Below are positions 34,933 to 43,921 of a DNA stretch of 64,000 nucleotides, in pieces. Within the stretch, counting starts at the first letter, position 1, and the number at the start of each line of letters is the position of its first letter. The stretch is from NCBI RefSeq assembly GCF_003182255.1, contig NZ_QGTQ01000006.1, positions 176,440 through 240,439 on the forward strand. Reading direction: 5' to 3'. The notes under the pieces were generated by a model. That model ran no database searches. It saw only the letters and a list, made by a program, of their open reading frames with translations, and was not told the DNA's origin. The stretch comes from Paenibacillus cellulosilyticus (GTDB taxonomy: Bacteria > Bacillota > Bacilli > Paenibacillales > Paenibacillaceae). The position numbers and the translations under genes were made by a program.

Positions 34933-36507
34933 TTGGATTTTCAGCAATGGATTGCACCTGAACAATATAACATAAGCTCGGAGATCGATCGGCACAAATC
35001 GGACAAAATCGCGCTGCGCTGGACGGATGGTCAGAGCAGCGTTGGAGAGATCTCGTACGACGAGCTGCTGAAGCGAGTGAATCAATTGGCTGGCGGCCTC
35101 GACCGTCTTGGTCTGGTCAAAGGCGACCGTGTACTCGTCATGGTCCCTCGTCAAGTCGAAGCTTATGTCATCTATATCGCATGCTTGAAGCTAGGACTTG
35201 TCATTATCCCCTCTTCCGAAATGCTGCGAGCAAAGGATCTGTCGTTCCGCTTGAACCACTCGGAAGCACGCGCCGTCATTGCATGGGCAGAAGGTACGCG
35301 TGAGGTCGACAGCATCACCGAGGAGCTTCCTTACCTCCGCTACCGGATCGACGCAAGCGGTCAGACGGTTGATGGCTGGCAATCGATGCAAGCGCTGACG
35401 GAAGGTCAACCTGTTGATCGTGAAGCGGTGCGGACGCATCGCGACGATATGGCAATTCTCGCATACACGTCCGGCACGACGGGCAACCCGAAGGGTGTTG
35501 TACATAGTCATGGCTGGGGTTACGCCCATCTCCGCATCACATCGTCTTGGCTCGACATACGCGAGACGGATCTCGTATGGGCGACTGCAGCTCCCGGCTG
35601 GCAGAAGTGGATCTGGACGCCATTCCTGTCCGTACTCGGCAGCGGCGCTACGGGGTTCATTTATCAAGGGGCGTTTCATGCAGAGAAGTACTTGGAGCTC
35701 ATTCAATCGAATAAAATTGTCGTTATGTGCTGCACACCAACGGAATACCGAATCATGGCAAAATCGGACGCGCTCGGCAATTACGACCTTTCCTCTCTCA
35801 GAAGCACCGTCTCAGCTGGCGAACCGCTGAACCAAGCGGTCATCAATAAGTTCCAAGAGCTATTCGGATTTATTATTCGGGACGGCTATGGGCAAACCGA
35901 AAGCACGCTGCTTATCGGCAACTTGAAGGACGAGCCGGTGAAGCTTGGCGCGATGGGCAAGTCGATTGCTGATGGACTGGTTGAAATTATCGACGATGAA
36001 GGTCGCCCACTCCCGGCTGGAGAGGTTGGCAGCATTGCCGTTCACGGCGCGATGCCAGCTCTATTCCATGAATATTATCGGGATCCACAGCGCAAGCCGT
36101 ACAATATGGTCGGTTCCTACTTCATTACAGGTGATCGTGCGAGCCGCGATGAGGATGGTTACTTCTGGTTCGAAGGGCGCGGAGACGACATTATCATCAG
36201 CTCCGGTTATACGATCGGACCATTCGAGGTCGAGGAAGCGCTGCTGCGCCACCCTGCCGTGAAGGAATGTGCCGCTGTCGCAAGCCCGGATGAAATTCGT
36301 GGGCACGTCGTAAAGGCATTCATCGTACTGAAGGACGAATCAGCCGCCTCCCCTGCTCTCGTGAAAGAGCTGCAAGATCACGTGAAGTCATGGACGGCTC
36401 CTTACAAATACCCTCGTAAGATCGAATTCATTAGCGATTTGCCGAAGACGAATTCGGGCAAAATTCGCCGGATCGAGCTGCGCGAACGAGAAGCGCGTAA
36501 TCAATAG
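34933..36507 (+). CDS. AMP-dependent acyl-CoA synthetase (YtcI/AcsA-like)
   Basis: This 524-residue ligase starts at TTG, 9 bases after AAAGGAGA. It has the P-loop YTSGTTGNPKGVVHSH, the YGQTESTLL motif, ITGDRASRDEDGYFWFEGRG (A7/A8 hinge) and the catalytic lysine region LPKTNSGKIRRIELR. It resembles medium-chain/acetyl-CoA synthetases of the YtcI group, converting a carboxylate, ATP and CoA to the acyl-CoA. The substrate-pocket residues do not let me name the acid. It is monocistronic, followed by a strong terminator. A partial cre upstream suggests catabolite control. Confidence 0.9.
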   Translation: MDFQQWIAPEQYNISSEIDRHKSDKIALRWTDGQSSVGEISYDELLKRVNQLAGGLDRLGLVKGDRVLVMVPRQVEAYVIYIACLKLGLVIIPSSEMLRAKDLSFRLNHSEARAVIAWAEGTREVDSITEELPYLRYRIDASGQTVDGWQSMQALTEGQPVDREAVRTHRDDMAILAYTSGTTGNPKGVVHSHGWGYAHLRITSSWLDIRETDLVWATAAPGWQKWIWTPFLSVLGSGATGFIYQGAFHAEKYLELIQSNKIVVMCCTPTEYRIMAKSDALGNYDLSSLRSTVSAGEPLNQAVINKFQELFGFIIRDGYGQTESTLLIGNLKDEPVKLGAMGKSIADGLVEIIDDEGRPLPAGEVGSIAVHGAMPALFHEYYRDPQRKPYNMVGSYFITGDRASRDEDGYFWFEGRGDDIIISSGYTIGPFEVEEALLRHPAVKECAAVASPDEIRGHVVKAFIVLKDESAASPALVKELQDHVKSWTAPYKYPRKIEFISDLPKTNSGKIRRIELREREARNQ

Positions 36508-36538
36508 TAGTCTGAGTGCGTTACACGTATACAAACAA

Positions 36539-36577
36539 ACCGCCGTTCGGCTGAGCATTTACTCAACGGACGGCGGT
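36539..36577 (+). terminator. Terminator of the acyl-CoA synthetase gene
   Basis: ACCGCCGT and ACGGCGGT close a long stem with an inner CTGAG/ACTCA pairing, followed by CTATTTTT. Confidence 0.88.
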
Positions 36578-36609
36578 TCTATTTTTCAACAAAACAGTAT
36601 TCAAGCCGG

Positions 36610-38031
36610 TTACAGATTAATTGTTCCAATGTAATATTGCTTCCGATCCTCCTCCAGCGTGAATAAGGCAAGAATCGATTGTCCATCTGGCGTCCAATGT
36701 ATGTTAGAGATACGCACATAGTCGTTCGTCAGAAGCCTCGTCTCGCTTCCGTCATGGTTTGCAAGAGCAATTCGTGTTCCTTCCACCTTGTCGTCCGAGC
36801 TTTCCCCCATTGCGCCAAGGAGATATGCCAACTGTTTACCGTCTGGTGAATAACGCATAGATGAAGGTCCGAAACGTCCACCCTGCTCCCCACCTGTGTA
36901 ATAATATTGTCTAACTGGCTCATCTGTTTGGGTCGGTGGATCAGATAAATGTTTATTCGTATACATGTCGAAGCCAGTTGGCCATGGTACGACTGATAAA
37001 GGCTCGCCGCTTGAGCCATAGATGGTGAACGATCCTTGATCACTAACAAGCAGTTGGTGCTCGACCGAATTGAGACTGCTCCATAAGTAATCAAAATCCG
37101 ATGTATCCACGATCTGATACTCTTTGTCTGTATCCAGGTTTACGATTTTCATGCCCACACCATCATCGAAACCATTATAAGCGAGCACCGATTCACCAGG
37201 CACCAGCCATTCGATGTTACCCCAAAAACCGGATGCATATGGCAGAATCGTTACCTTATGCTTACCCAGATCGTACTTCGCCAACTCGTACCGAGGACCG
37301 GCCCCATCCCCAAGGTTATCGCCTGTATCATGTAGAAAAATAAAGCCAGAGGAATCGGGCAGCCATAATGGATCGTCATCATTTATTCCAGTTGTCCATT
37401 GCTTACGAACTCCGCTCGATCGCTCCGCACCCCATATCCCTTCATCTTTCTCTTCATTGTTCGGATCAGCCAGCCACTTGCCATCCGGACTTTCCTGCGT
37501 GTCATCAACTCGAACAGCTTGCTGATGACTGTCCAGCTTATAGGTATGATAGATGGATTGGTTAGCGCTATTGGTAATTGTACGCCATTCAACCACTCCA
37601 CTATCATCTTGACCCAGACTATAGTAACTAATCTTCTCATCACCATTCGTATCCTGAAAAATGGCTTTCTCACCAGTTTTCAAATTAATACGAACCAGCT
37701 TCGTCTGTTCCGCCCCATCACTGCTGATCTCTGCAATAACCTCATTTGCATTAATTGCAGCGATATTCTCGCAATAGTAGCCGTCAAGATCCAGTTTCGA
37801 TACGTCACTAAATCCAAGTCCTGCAATTTTTTCTTCTGCTGAGACTGCCTGTTCAGTCCCTGTACTCGTTGTATTCGTTGGATCAGCTTGATCTAGCTGG
37901 GATGATACTTGTTCCTGCTCTTGCCTAACCGTGACAGCCTCTTTACTCGAGTCTGCCGAGTCCTTACTACAAGCCGTTATAATACTTAATGTTACGAGTA
38001 AGAGAATGGCGCTTATTTTCTTGTGAACCAT
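36610..38031 (-). CDS. Lipoprotein with TolB/WD40-like propeller
   Basis: The 473-residue protein has a signal peptide with lipobox (LSIITAC), a low-complexity linker rich in Ser, Gln and Thr (about 22-70) and a beta-propeller of PD40/TolB type (DSPDGKWLADPN-like ESPDGKWLADPNNEEKD, WLPDSSGFIFLHDTGDN, MRYSPDGKQLAYLLGAMGES, HWTPDGQSILALFTLEED). Such lipoproteins are anchored on the outer face of the membrane and may sense or scaffold. The gene converges with the synthetase and shares its terminator region. No partner genes are obvious. Confidence 0.82.
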   Translation of the reverse strand: MVHKKISAILLLVTLSIITACSKDSADSSKEAVTVRQEQEQVSSQLDQADPTNTTSTGTEQAVSAEEKIAGLGFSDVSKLDLDGYYCENIAAINANEVIAEISSDGAEQTKLVRINLKTGEKAIFQDTNGDEKISYYSLGQDDSGVVEWRTITNSANQSIYHTYKLDSHQQAVRVDDTQESPDGKWLADPNNEEKDEGIWGAERSSGVRKQWTTGINDDDPLWLPDSSGFIFLHDTGDNLGDGAGPRYELAKYDLGKHKVTILPYASGFWGNIEWLVPGESVLAYNGFDDGVGMKIVNLDTDKEYQIVDTSDFDYLWSSLNSVEHQLLVSDQGSFTIYGSSGEPLSVVPWPTGFDMYTNKHLSDPPTQTDEPVRQYYYTGGEQGGRFGPSSMRYSPDGKQLAYLLGAMGESSDDKVEGTRIALANHDGSETRLLTNDYVRISNIHWTPDGQSILALFTLEEDRKQYYIGTINL

Positions 38032-38105
38032 GATAGGGTCACCTCAACAATCAGCATTTTGTTCCATTCTATTAACGCAGATCAGAACAAAAGAGTTGCA
38101 CCATT

Positions 38106-39050
38106 TCACAACTGAGAGATTGCATACGTGAGCAGCTCTTCTTTCACAACTTTCGGAAGCTCGAAGCCGTTGAAATGAAACGCATTCGGATTAACTATAC
38201 GATCCAGAGGATTAGAAGGTTCTCTTAACAAAATAGTCTCGATTTCTTTCAGTAAATGTCGTTCATCAGCGATATGAAAGTGCAAGCGACCCTCCGTAAG
38301 CTGAGCGTGTGATTCATAGTCGCTTTCGAAATTGACGATTTCCCAACCAGGCCATCTCGACTGAATCCTCGTGTTGTTTCGTACTCTTACATATGAATCC
38401 CAATAAGCTAACCTTTTCTCCGTTCTATCAATATGAAGTCCTCCAGCTGGAAACCGCTTCGACCACTCCGCCGTATGAAGGGTGCGATATCCATATACTT
38501 TATCTATTCGACTGATCAGTCCCTCACCATTCAAGAGGCACGGTTCAACCTCTCCGCTCACAGGGAAAATAAGCATCTCTTCTGCTGAGAACTTCACACT
38601 CACGATCAGATCCGTCCAGCTCTTCTCTTCCGGTGGAGCAATTGAACAATCAACGCTATCTTCTTTCCTTGGAGCTACTACATTTTCTCTAGGGTAACCA
38701 ACATAATCCGCCATAGTAGCAATACCCTCGAATGCCCATTTAATGACCCATCCCTTCCACATTGCGCTCATCAGGCGAAGGAACAAATTCCTCAGTGGAA
38801 TGTCATATACAATATCTTCACCACCGTAGAGCAGCATCGTTTTCTGGTCCAAATCAACGACGACTCCACCTTCAGCCCACACATCATCTAACCAATCCGA
38901 TTCATTGACTCTCGTCTGCATTCGAATATAAGGGATTGCATATTGCTCACCCCAGAACAAATCATGAGGGAGCGTGTTCGCGCACCAGTGACTGTAATAC
39001 AACTCATAACGATTGTTTTGCAAAATGATCAAGTTCGCCCGTTGTCCCAT
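38106..39050 (-). CDS. Conserved protein of unknown function
   Basis: This 314-residue soluble protein has no signal or membrane segment. The opening MGQRANLIILQNNRYELYYS and the segment VWAEGGVVVDLDQKTMLLYG recur, as far as I recall, in uncharacterised Bacillales proteins. The central part is rich in Trp and acidic residues (MWKGWVIKWAFEGIATMADY, EEKSWTDLIVS). I cannot assign a fold or reaction. It is preceded by the carbamoyltransferase-like gene on the same strand at a 109-base distance. Confidence 0.6.
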   Translation of the reverse strand: MGQRANLIILQNNRYELYYSHWCANTLPHDLFWGEQYAIPYIRMQTRVNESDWLDDVWAEGGVVVDLDQKTMLLYGGEDIVYDIPLRNLFLRLMSAMWKGWVIKWAFEGIATMADYVGYPRENVVAPRKEDSVDCSIAPPEEKSWTDLIVSVKFSAEEMLIFPVSGEVEPCLLNGEGLISRIDKVYGYRTLHTAEWSKRFPAGGLHIDRTEKRLAYWDSYVRVRNNTRIQSRWPGWEIVNFESDYESHAQLTEGRLHFHIADERHLLKEIETILLREPSNPLDRIVNPNAFHFNGFELPKVVKEELLTYAISQL

Positions 39051-39159
39051 TTTATAGCCTCCAAGTGAAGCATCGAAACCAACAAAAACCCACCTCGCAA
39101 TATGCTTGGTGGATTATATAGGTAAACTTTATCACATATCCCATATGTCGTATATTACC

Positions 39160-40077
39160 TTATCCCGCTGTAAGCAGATACAGCAGCAGCGCCTTCTGCA
39201 CATGCATTCTATTCTCTGCCTGCTGATAAATAACGGATCGTTCCGATTCAACTAGCTCCGCCTCGATTTCATAGCCAGGATGGATCGGCATATCGTGCAT
39301 CATATAAGGTGTGTGCATTTGTAGGTTGTCCCTATTCAACCGATATGGCATCATGAGCTCCACTCTACGTTTCTTCTCCTCCTCATAATGACCGTCTTGG
39401 AAAAACTCCATATCTACCCACGTATCCGTATAAACAAAATCAGACCTCGATATCGCATCCGACAAGCTGGCCACGTTCCCGACATAGCCGCTGGCGCACG
39501 CTTCTTGCATTAGTTCTTCATCCCACGAAGGCGTGTTGATGATCGGCGTAACCAGCAGCAGCTGAATACCTAGCGTAACACAGCCAGCGATCAATGAATT
39601 GGCTACATTGTTATGAATACCGACATATGTAATTGTGATACCAGAGAATGTTCCCGCCACCTCATAAACGGTCATCAAATCCGCCAACGCCTGACAAGGA
39701 TGATAGCGATCACAGCACCCATTGATGACGGGCACCTCAGCATACTTCGCTAACTCCAGCAAATCATCGTGCTTCTTCAGTCGCGCCATTATGATGTCGC
39801 AATTTCTCGATACATAACGAGCCTCGTATTGGATTGGCGATATGCTGAAATTGCTTTGGTTCCAATCAAGCGTGACAGCGTAACCTCCTAACTGATTCAT
39901 ACCTGACTGGAAGGATAAATTGGTACGAGTCGATGATTTTTGAAAAAGCAAAAGAAGCCCCTTGCGATAACAGGCGTTCTCATATAGATGTGAATTTCTC
40001 TTTATCTCGATCCCTTTCAGGATGATCGATTTCAACGTTTCTCGATTTAACTCTTTGAGTGTCAACAAATGGTTCAC
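39160..40077 (-). CDS. Ornithine/aspartate carbamoyltransferase family enzyme
   Basis: The 305-residue protein keeps the carbamoyl-phosphate motif SSTRTNLSF and the HPCQALADLMT motif (HPxQ) of the ATCase/OTCase family. The second-substrate region reads MMHDMPIHPGYEI where ornithine enzymes have HCLP and aspartate enzymes HPLP. ITYVGIHNNVANSLIAGC replaces the usual YVGDGNNVxxSL, so it is clearly divergent. The usual argI/argF neighbours are lacking. I infer a carbamoyltransferase with a different acceptor. No regulatory ARG box can be asserted, though the 120 bases upstream are very AT-rich. Confidence 0.85.
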   Translation of the reverse strand: MNHLLTLKELNRETLKSIILKGIEIKRNSHLYENACYRKGLLLLFQKSSTRTNLSFQSGMNQLGGYAVTLDWNQSNFSISPIQYEARYVSRNCDIIMARLKKHDDLLELAKYAEVPVINGCCDRYHPCQALADLMTVYEVAGTFSGITITYVGIHNNVANSLIAGCVTLGIQLLLVTPIINTPSWDEELMQEACASGYVGNVASLSDAISRSDFVYTDTWVDMEFFQDGHYEEEKKRRVELMMPYRLNRDNLQMHTPYMMHDMPIHPGYEIEAELVESERSVIYQQAENRMHVQKALLLYLLTAG

Positions 40078-40248
40078 AAGCTCACCTCAACCAATTCGCA
40101 TTTTTATACACTAATATGTATATTAATACAATCTTATGAGTTTATATACTTTGTGTCAACCACCTCAGAATTCTTGGGCGCCTGAAGATGAGATCGAAGC
40201 AAAGATTGCGGCTTGGGGCCAACCCCATGGCTAGAGAACATTGCCCTC

Positions 40249-40890
40249 TTAACGGCTCAGCGGATAGATGAGCTCTATCCCCTCCTCTCCCAACAATCCT
40301 TCATGGATCGCATGGTTATGGTCCGCACCTACGATGCACAAGATCCGTTTGCCTTCATGCTGCTTAATCGCATTCTTCATACGTTGAACCATTATAAGAT
40401 GCCTGCATTCCCACCTGATCAGATGGGACTGTGGGTTAATCTGCTGTAACCATTCATACTTCTGTTGCGTAACCGCATCAAACTCAACTGTGTTAAAGGG
40501 AATCTCGCTGTTAGCACACGTTGCAAGCTGCTTCCGGAACCAACGTTCCCACTCCTCCGCCAGTTCCTGTCCTAGAATTTCATCTCCACATTGAAAGGGA
40601 TCAAACTCTAACCACACATCCAGCTCCACCCAATCGATCGGAACGAACACGATCCCTCTTCGCTCACACAGCGGGAAAATTAATTCATAATACTCACTTG
40701 GCGGCTCACCCCAATACCCCTGATTCGACCGATTCTGCCGATACTTCTCCCAGCTTGCAGGAAGCACCTCCCCACAAATCACATCCGGATTATACGCCTC
40801 GATTAATGTCTGAATGACACGAAGCGACAGCCGATAATGTTCTCTTAACTCGTGATTATGAACGACACCAAGAATGCCTACAGTGGTCAT
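40249..40890 (-). CDS. TraB/ChaN/Tiki-like predicted hydrolase
   Basis: The 213-residue protein opens TTVGILGVVHNHELREHY and continues PDVICGEVLP, fitting the GxxH and following GE motifs of the TraB/GumN/ChaN/Tiki superfamily. The closing IVGADHNHAIHEGLL resembles the terminal VGxxHxxG motif. These are putative metal-dependent peptidases or hydrolases. There is no signal or membrane anchor. It lies upstream of, and divergent from, the DUF2087 gene that precedes the lasso operon, but nothing ties it to lasso maturation. Family assignment is moderate. Confidence 0.5.
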   Translation of the reverse strand: MTTVGILGVVHNHELREHYRLSLRVIQTLIEAYNPDVICGEVLPASWEKYRQNRSNQGYWGEPPSEYYELIFPLCERRGIVFVPIDWVELDVWLEFDPFQCGDEILGQELAEEWERWFRKQLATCANSEIPFNTVEFDAVTQQKYEWLQQINPQSHLIRWECRHLIMVQRMKNAIKQHEGKRILCIVGADHNHAIHEGLLGEEGIELIYPLSR

Positions 40891-41112
40891 TACAGCATAT
40901 TCACCTCACAAAATTAGATATATATTTAATTAAATACCTACCTAATTTATATTAATGGAAAATAATTGAATGGTCAATCGCTGGCCTTCAATGAAAGCCT
41001 CCCTCTAATCCAAGCGATTTTTGAACGAAGGTCTACTACAGAGTCTTGACTCCACCATAAATTTTGAATATTATCTAATTAGTTATTTATCAAATCGTAA
41101 GGAGTGAGTATT

Positions 41113-41439
41113 ATGTCGGAACAAGTCAACAACGATCTAACCAAAGACGAAAAACTAAAAACATCTGTGCTTCGTAACTTCATCACCGATCAAGGCAGCA
41201 TTAAGCAGCTTCCCTCTCAGTTGAAAAAGCGGCTGATAGTTCTCGAACATATTGCAGCTCAGATAAAGCCCGACCAACATTACACGGAAAAAGAAATCAA
41301 TGACTTCATCAAGCCCTTGCATGCGGATTATGCTACGATTCGTAGAGAGCTCTATATCCATCGATTCGTGAATCGAGATCACGAAATTTATCATGTGAAT
41401 GACCCAAGTCAATGGCGTGATTGGCGAACGCTTAGCTAA
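41113..41439 (+). CDS. DUF2087-domain protein
   Basis: I take ATG 41113, 8 bases after AAGGAG, giving 108 residues. The segment LPSQLKKRLIVLEHIAAQIK, then YTEKEINDFIKPLHADYATI and RRELYIHRFVNRD, is the DUF2087 pattern, a winged-helix-like module often found at the C-terminus of ArsR-type regulators. Here it stands alone, so it could be a small DNA-binding regulator. A weak hairpin (CCCACTC/GAGTGGG around 41462-41502) follows, and the lasso operon has its own promoter beyond it. Confidence 0.8.
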   Translation: MSEQVNNDLTKDEKLKTSVLRNFITDQGSIKQLPSQLKKRLIVLEHIAAQIKPDQHYTEKEINDFIKPLHADYATIRRELYIHRFVNRDHEIYHVNDPSQWRDWRTLS

Positions 41440-41625
41440 GCCGTCTCCCCCTCAGTACATCTTCCCACTCTCATAATCATGCCCCTTCTCTCGAGTGGGC
41501 CTTCTTTCGACTGCCAATAAGTCTCCGAATACCATCTGCCAGTAATCGCAATCGGACAGAACCCGTGATATTACAGTGACAACAATACCCTTTCACCAGA
41601 AATAAATATTTATTTTATTTAACTA

Positions 41626-41654
41626 TTGCTACATTACGTATCATGATATACAAT
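41626..41654 (+). promoter_or_regulatory. Promoter of the lasso-peptide operon
   Basis: TTGCTA (41626-41631) and TACAAT (41649-41654) have a 17-base spacer. Transcription would start near 41661, so the ATG at 41660 cannot be translated from this promoter and the GTG at 41708, with AGGGGA in front, becomes the natural start. The flanking DNA is very AT-rich. Confidence 0.65.
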
Positions 41655-41707
41655 ACGAAATGTGGTCGTGCTCAAGCACTTTACTTCTAGGAAATGTAGG
41701 GGATAGC

Positions 41708-43651
41708 GTGAGTATAATAATAGGCTTGCACGCCTATAACGGACATACCATAGCCGACGAAACAATCGGGACTATGCTGAATAAGCTTCACCCATATCCC
41801 GCTGATGACGTTCAAGTATGGCATGGTCCTTCTTTAGCACTTGCCTGTCACGCACAGTGGATTACAGGTGAATCCGTTGGTGAGGCAATGCCTTATTACA
41901 ACCCTCACCTCCGATTAGCGATTACAGCCGATGCGATCCTCGATAATCGAGATCAACTGTGCGATCATTTGCAGGTGGAGCGCTCACAGCGCCATGCCAT
42001 TACCGATGCCGAGTTGATTCTGCTGGCCTATCGCAAATGGGGCACTAGATCCCCGAGGATGCTTATCGGCGATTACGCCTTCGTCATCTGGGACGAGCAA
42101 AACGATCTGCTGTTTGGCGCCAGAGACTTACTCGGAAATCGTACACTTTACTATCACCACACTTCACAGCGCTTTGCCTTCAGTACCGTTATCGAACCAC
42201 TGTTCGCTGTTCCCGGCATCGCTCGAGAGCTCAACGAATCATGGTTAGCTGAGTTTCTTGCAATCCCGATTATTATGGATTCCATCGATGTACATGGATC
42301 AATCTATAATCACATCACGATGCTCCCTCCCGCGCATTCCTTCACACTTACTAACGGCAAGCTCCAGTTAACGCAATACGATAGCCTGGAGCCGTTTAAC
42401 GGCCAACTCAAGCTGCCTTCCAACAACGAATACGAAGAGGCATTTCGTGACATATTCCAGAAGGCTGTACAATCCAAGGTTCGAACGCATCGTCAAGTAG
42501 GCGCCAGCTTAAGCGGCGGTTTGGATTCAGGAGCTGTTGTCAGCTTCGCCTCAAGTCCACTCCGAGACGAAGGCAAGACTTTAAAGGCTTACAGCTACGT
42601 ACCCAATCAAGATTTCGTGGATTGGACCTCCAAACGATACATGCCAGACGAAACACCACTCATTCAATCTGTAGCGCAGCATGTCGGCAATATGGAAACC
42701 AACTATCTCGACTTCCCTCACCGCAACTCATTTGCGGATATTGATGAGATTATAGGGCTGATGGAAGCCCCATATAAATTCATCGAGAATTCTTTTTGGC
42801 TTACAGGAATACTGGAACAAGCGCAGCGTGATCAGGTAGGCGTTGTATTGAATGGTTCTCGCGGAAACTACTCCATTTCTTGGGGACCAGCCTATGATTA
42901 CTATGCCCTTCTTTTGCGAAGATTTCGTTGGATGCGCTTTCATTCCGAGCTGAAGCAGTACGGTCAGCAAGCGCACATTGGACGATCCCGTATGCTGCCG
43001 ACCATCGCGAAGATTGCATTCCCCCTTCTATCACGCACGCTGCTCCGATCCAATGAGCCAAGCAGACCACAGATCATCCATCCGGATCTTGCGAAACGAA
43101 CGAACATTTTCGACAGACTGAAACATCATTACGTTGGACTTTCTGATTATGAAGTTGATGATATCAAAGCGAGAGATTATGAGTTCAAACAACTCGCCGT
43201 CTCCAACCATTATGGCGTTTCTTCAACAAAGATGGGACTTCGATATGGCGTCATTGAGCGAGACCCGACGAGCGATCCGAGAGTTGTTCGCTTTTGCCTC
43301 TCCCTCCCCATCGAACAGTATGTGCAGAATGGTATATCTCGTTCCCTCATCAGGCGAGCAACTGAAGGTTATTTGCCTGATGAAGTAAGGCTCAATCATC
43401 GAACGTATGGCCTACAAGGCGCGGACTGGGTTCATCGCATACGCCCCTATTGGCCATCCATTGTACAAGAAGTACAACGAGTATGCATAGACAAAAATGA
43501 TCTAGCCGCCAGCCTGCTCCATACCGACCAAATTCAAGCATCGCTGAACCACATCGGTTCGGACCCTCAGCCTCAACAAGCCTACGATCCACATCTCAAG
43601 ATCATTATGCAGAGCTTAATTGTATCCCGATTTCTGAGACGTATGGCGTAG
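41708..43651 (+). CDS. Lasso-peptide cyclase (asparagine-synthetase-like, C protein)
   Basis: Starting at GTG 41708 the protein has 647 residues. An N-terminal glutaminase-like fold lacks the catalytic Cys2 (it begins MSIIIGLHAYNG), as in lasso cyclases. It carries the Firmicute cyclase pattern HAQWITGESVGEAMPYYN, AITADAILDNRDQL and GDYAFVIWDE. The synthetase domain has the pyrophosphate loop SLSGGLDSGAVVSF near residue 268 and YKFIENSFWLTG after it. Cyclases adenylate the side-chain carboxylate of Asp or Glu at core position 7-9 and let Gly1 attack it to close the macrolactam. The precursor gene begins 29 bases downstream. It is the first gene of the operon; most Firmicute clusters place the precursor first. 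Confidence 0.93.
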   Translation: MSIIIGLHAYNGHTIADETIGTMLNKLHPYPADDVQVWHGPSLALACHAQWITGESVGEAMPYYNPHLRLAITADAILDNRDQLCDHLQVERSQRHAITDAELILLAYRKWGTRSPRMLIGDYAFVIWDEQNDLLFGARDLLGNRTLYYHHTSQRFAFSTVIEPLFAVPGIARELNESWLAEFLAIPIIMDSIDVHGSIYNHITMLPPAHSFTLTNGKLQLTQYDSLEPFNGQLKLPSNNEYEEAFRDIFQKAVQSKVRTHRQVGASLSGGLDSGAVVSFASSPLRDEGKTLKAYSYVPNQDFVDWTSKRYMPDETPLIQSVAQHVGNMETNYLDFPHRNSFADIDEIIGLMEAPYKFIENSFWLTGILEQAQRDQVGVVLNGSRGNYSISWGPAYDYYALLLRRFRWMRFHSELKQYGQQAHIGRSRMLPTIAKIAFPLLSRTLLRSNEPSRPQIIHPDLAKRTNIFDRLKHHYVGLSDYEVDDIKARDYEFKQLAVSNHYGVSSTKMGLRYGVIERDPTSDPRVVRFCLSLPIEQYVQNGISRSLIRRATEGYLPDEVRLNHRTYGLQGADWVHRIRPYWPSIVQEVQRVCIDKNDLAASLLHTDQIQASLNHIGSDPQPQQAYDPHLKIIMQSLIVSRFLRRMA

Positions 43652-43680
43652 CCAACATCGCATGAAAGGAGGTGATAACA

Positions 43681-43830
43681 ATGAACAAAAAACCATGGGA
43701 AGTTCCTTCGCTCGACATGCTTGATGTAACCGAGACTGCTGGTGGACCAAACGGCTGCGTACCCGATCGTAATGGTCGAGGCGCTAACAACCGTGATTCA
43801 TGCCAAGCTCCTCAACCACAAGCATCTTAA
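43681..43830 (+). CDS. Lasso-peptide precursor, predicted class III-type core
   Basis: This 49-residue ORF was found by reading the gap. It starts at ATG 43681 behind a perfect AAGGAGGTGA. The leader MNKKPWEVPSLDMLDVTETA has the W-E-V-P-S-L motif (Y/W-x-x-P-x-L, bound by the RRE protein) and Thr at -2, the position required for leader cleavage. The predicted 29-residue core starts GGPNGCVPD: Gly1 and Asp9 can form a nine-residue macrolactam. Cys6 is in the ring and the only other cysteine is core position 21, in the tail, so a ring-tail disulfide is expected. The tail is Arg/Asn-rich and ends with a Pro/Gln/Ala stretch. The ring spacing G-x-P-x-G-C-x-x-D equals that of BI-32169, the class III prototype. 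Leader and core are direct reading; topology is inference. Confidence 0.9.
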   Translation: MNKKPWEVPSLDMLDVTETAGGPNGCVPDRNGRGANNRDSCQAPQPQAS

Positions 43831-43858
43831 TCATTAATCTCACAATCGAACGGTACGC

Positions 43859-43892
43859 AGGGCCCTTGGATTATTGTCCAGTTGAGGGCCCT
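43859..43892 (+). terminator. Intercistronic hairpin between precursor and exporter
   Basis: AGGGCCC and GGGCCCT pair perfectly across a 20-base loop, followed only by CTAACCCTATCTTCTT. It probably acts as a partial terminator or RNA stabiliser, keeping precursor transcript above exporter transcript, as is common in RiPP operons. Confidence 0.65.
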
Positions 43893-43921
43893 AACCCTAT
43901 CTTCTTGAAGGAGGAATCACT

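Noticed and set aside
40213..40449. Plus-strand ORF inside the TraB-like gene region
   Set aside because: It is antisense to a minus-strand gene with consistent superfamily motifs, and has no ribosome site.
41660..41707. ATG at 41660 as start of the lasso cyclase
   Set aside because: It falls at the predicted transcription start (TACAAT at 41649-41654), has no ribosome site and would add 16 residues not typical of cyclases. GTG 41708 has AGGGGA at proper spacing.
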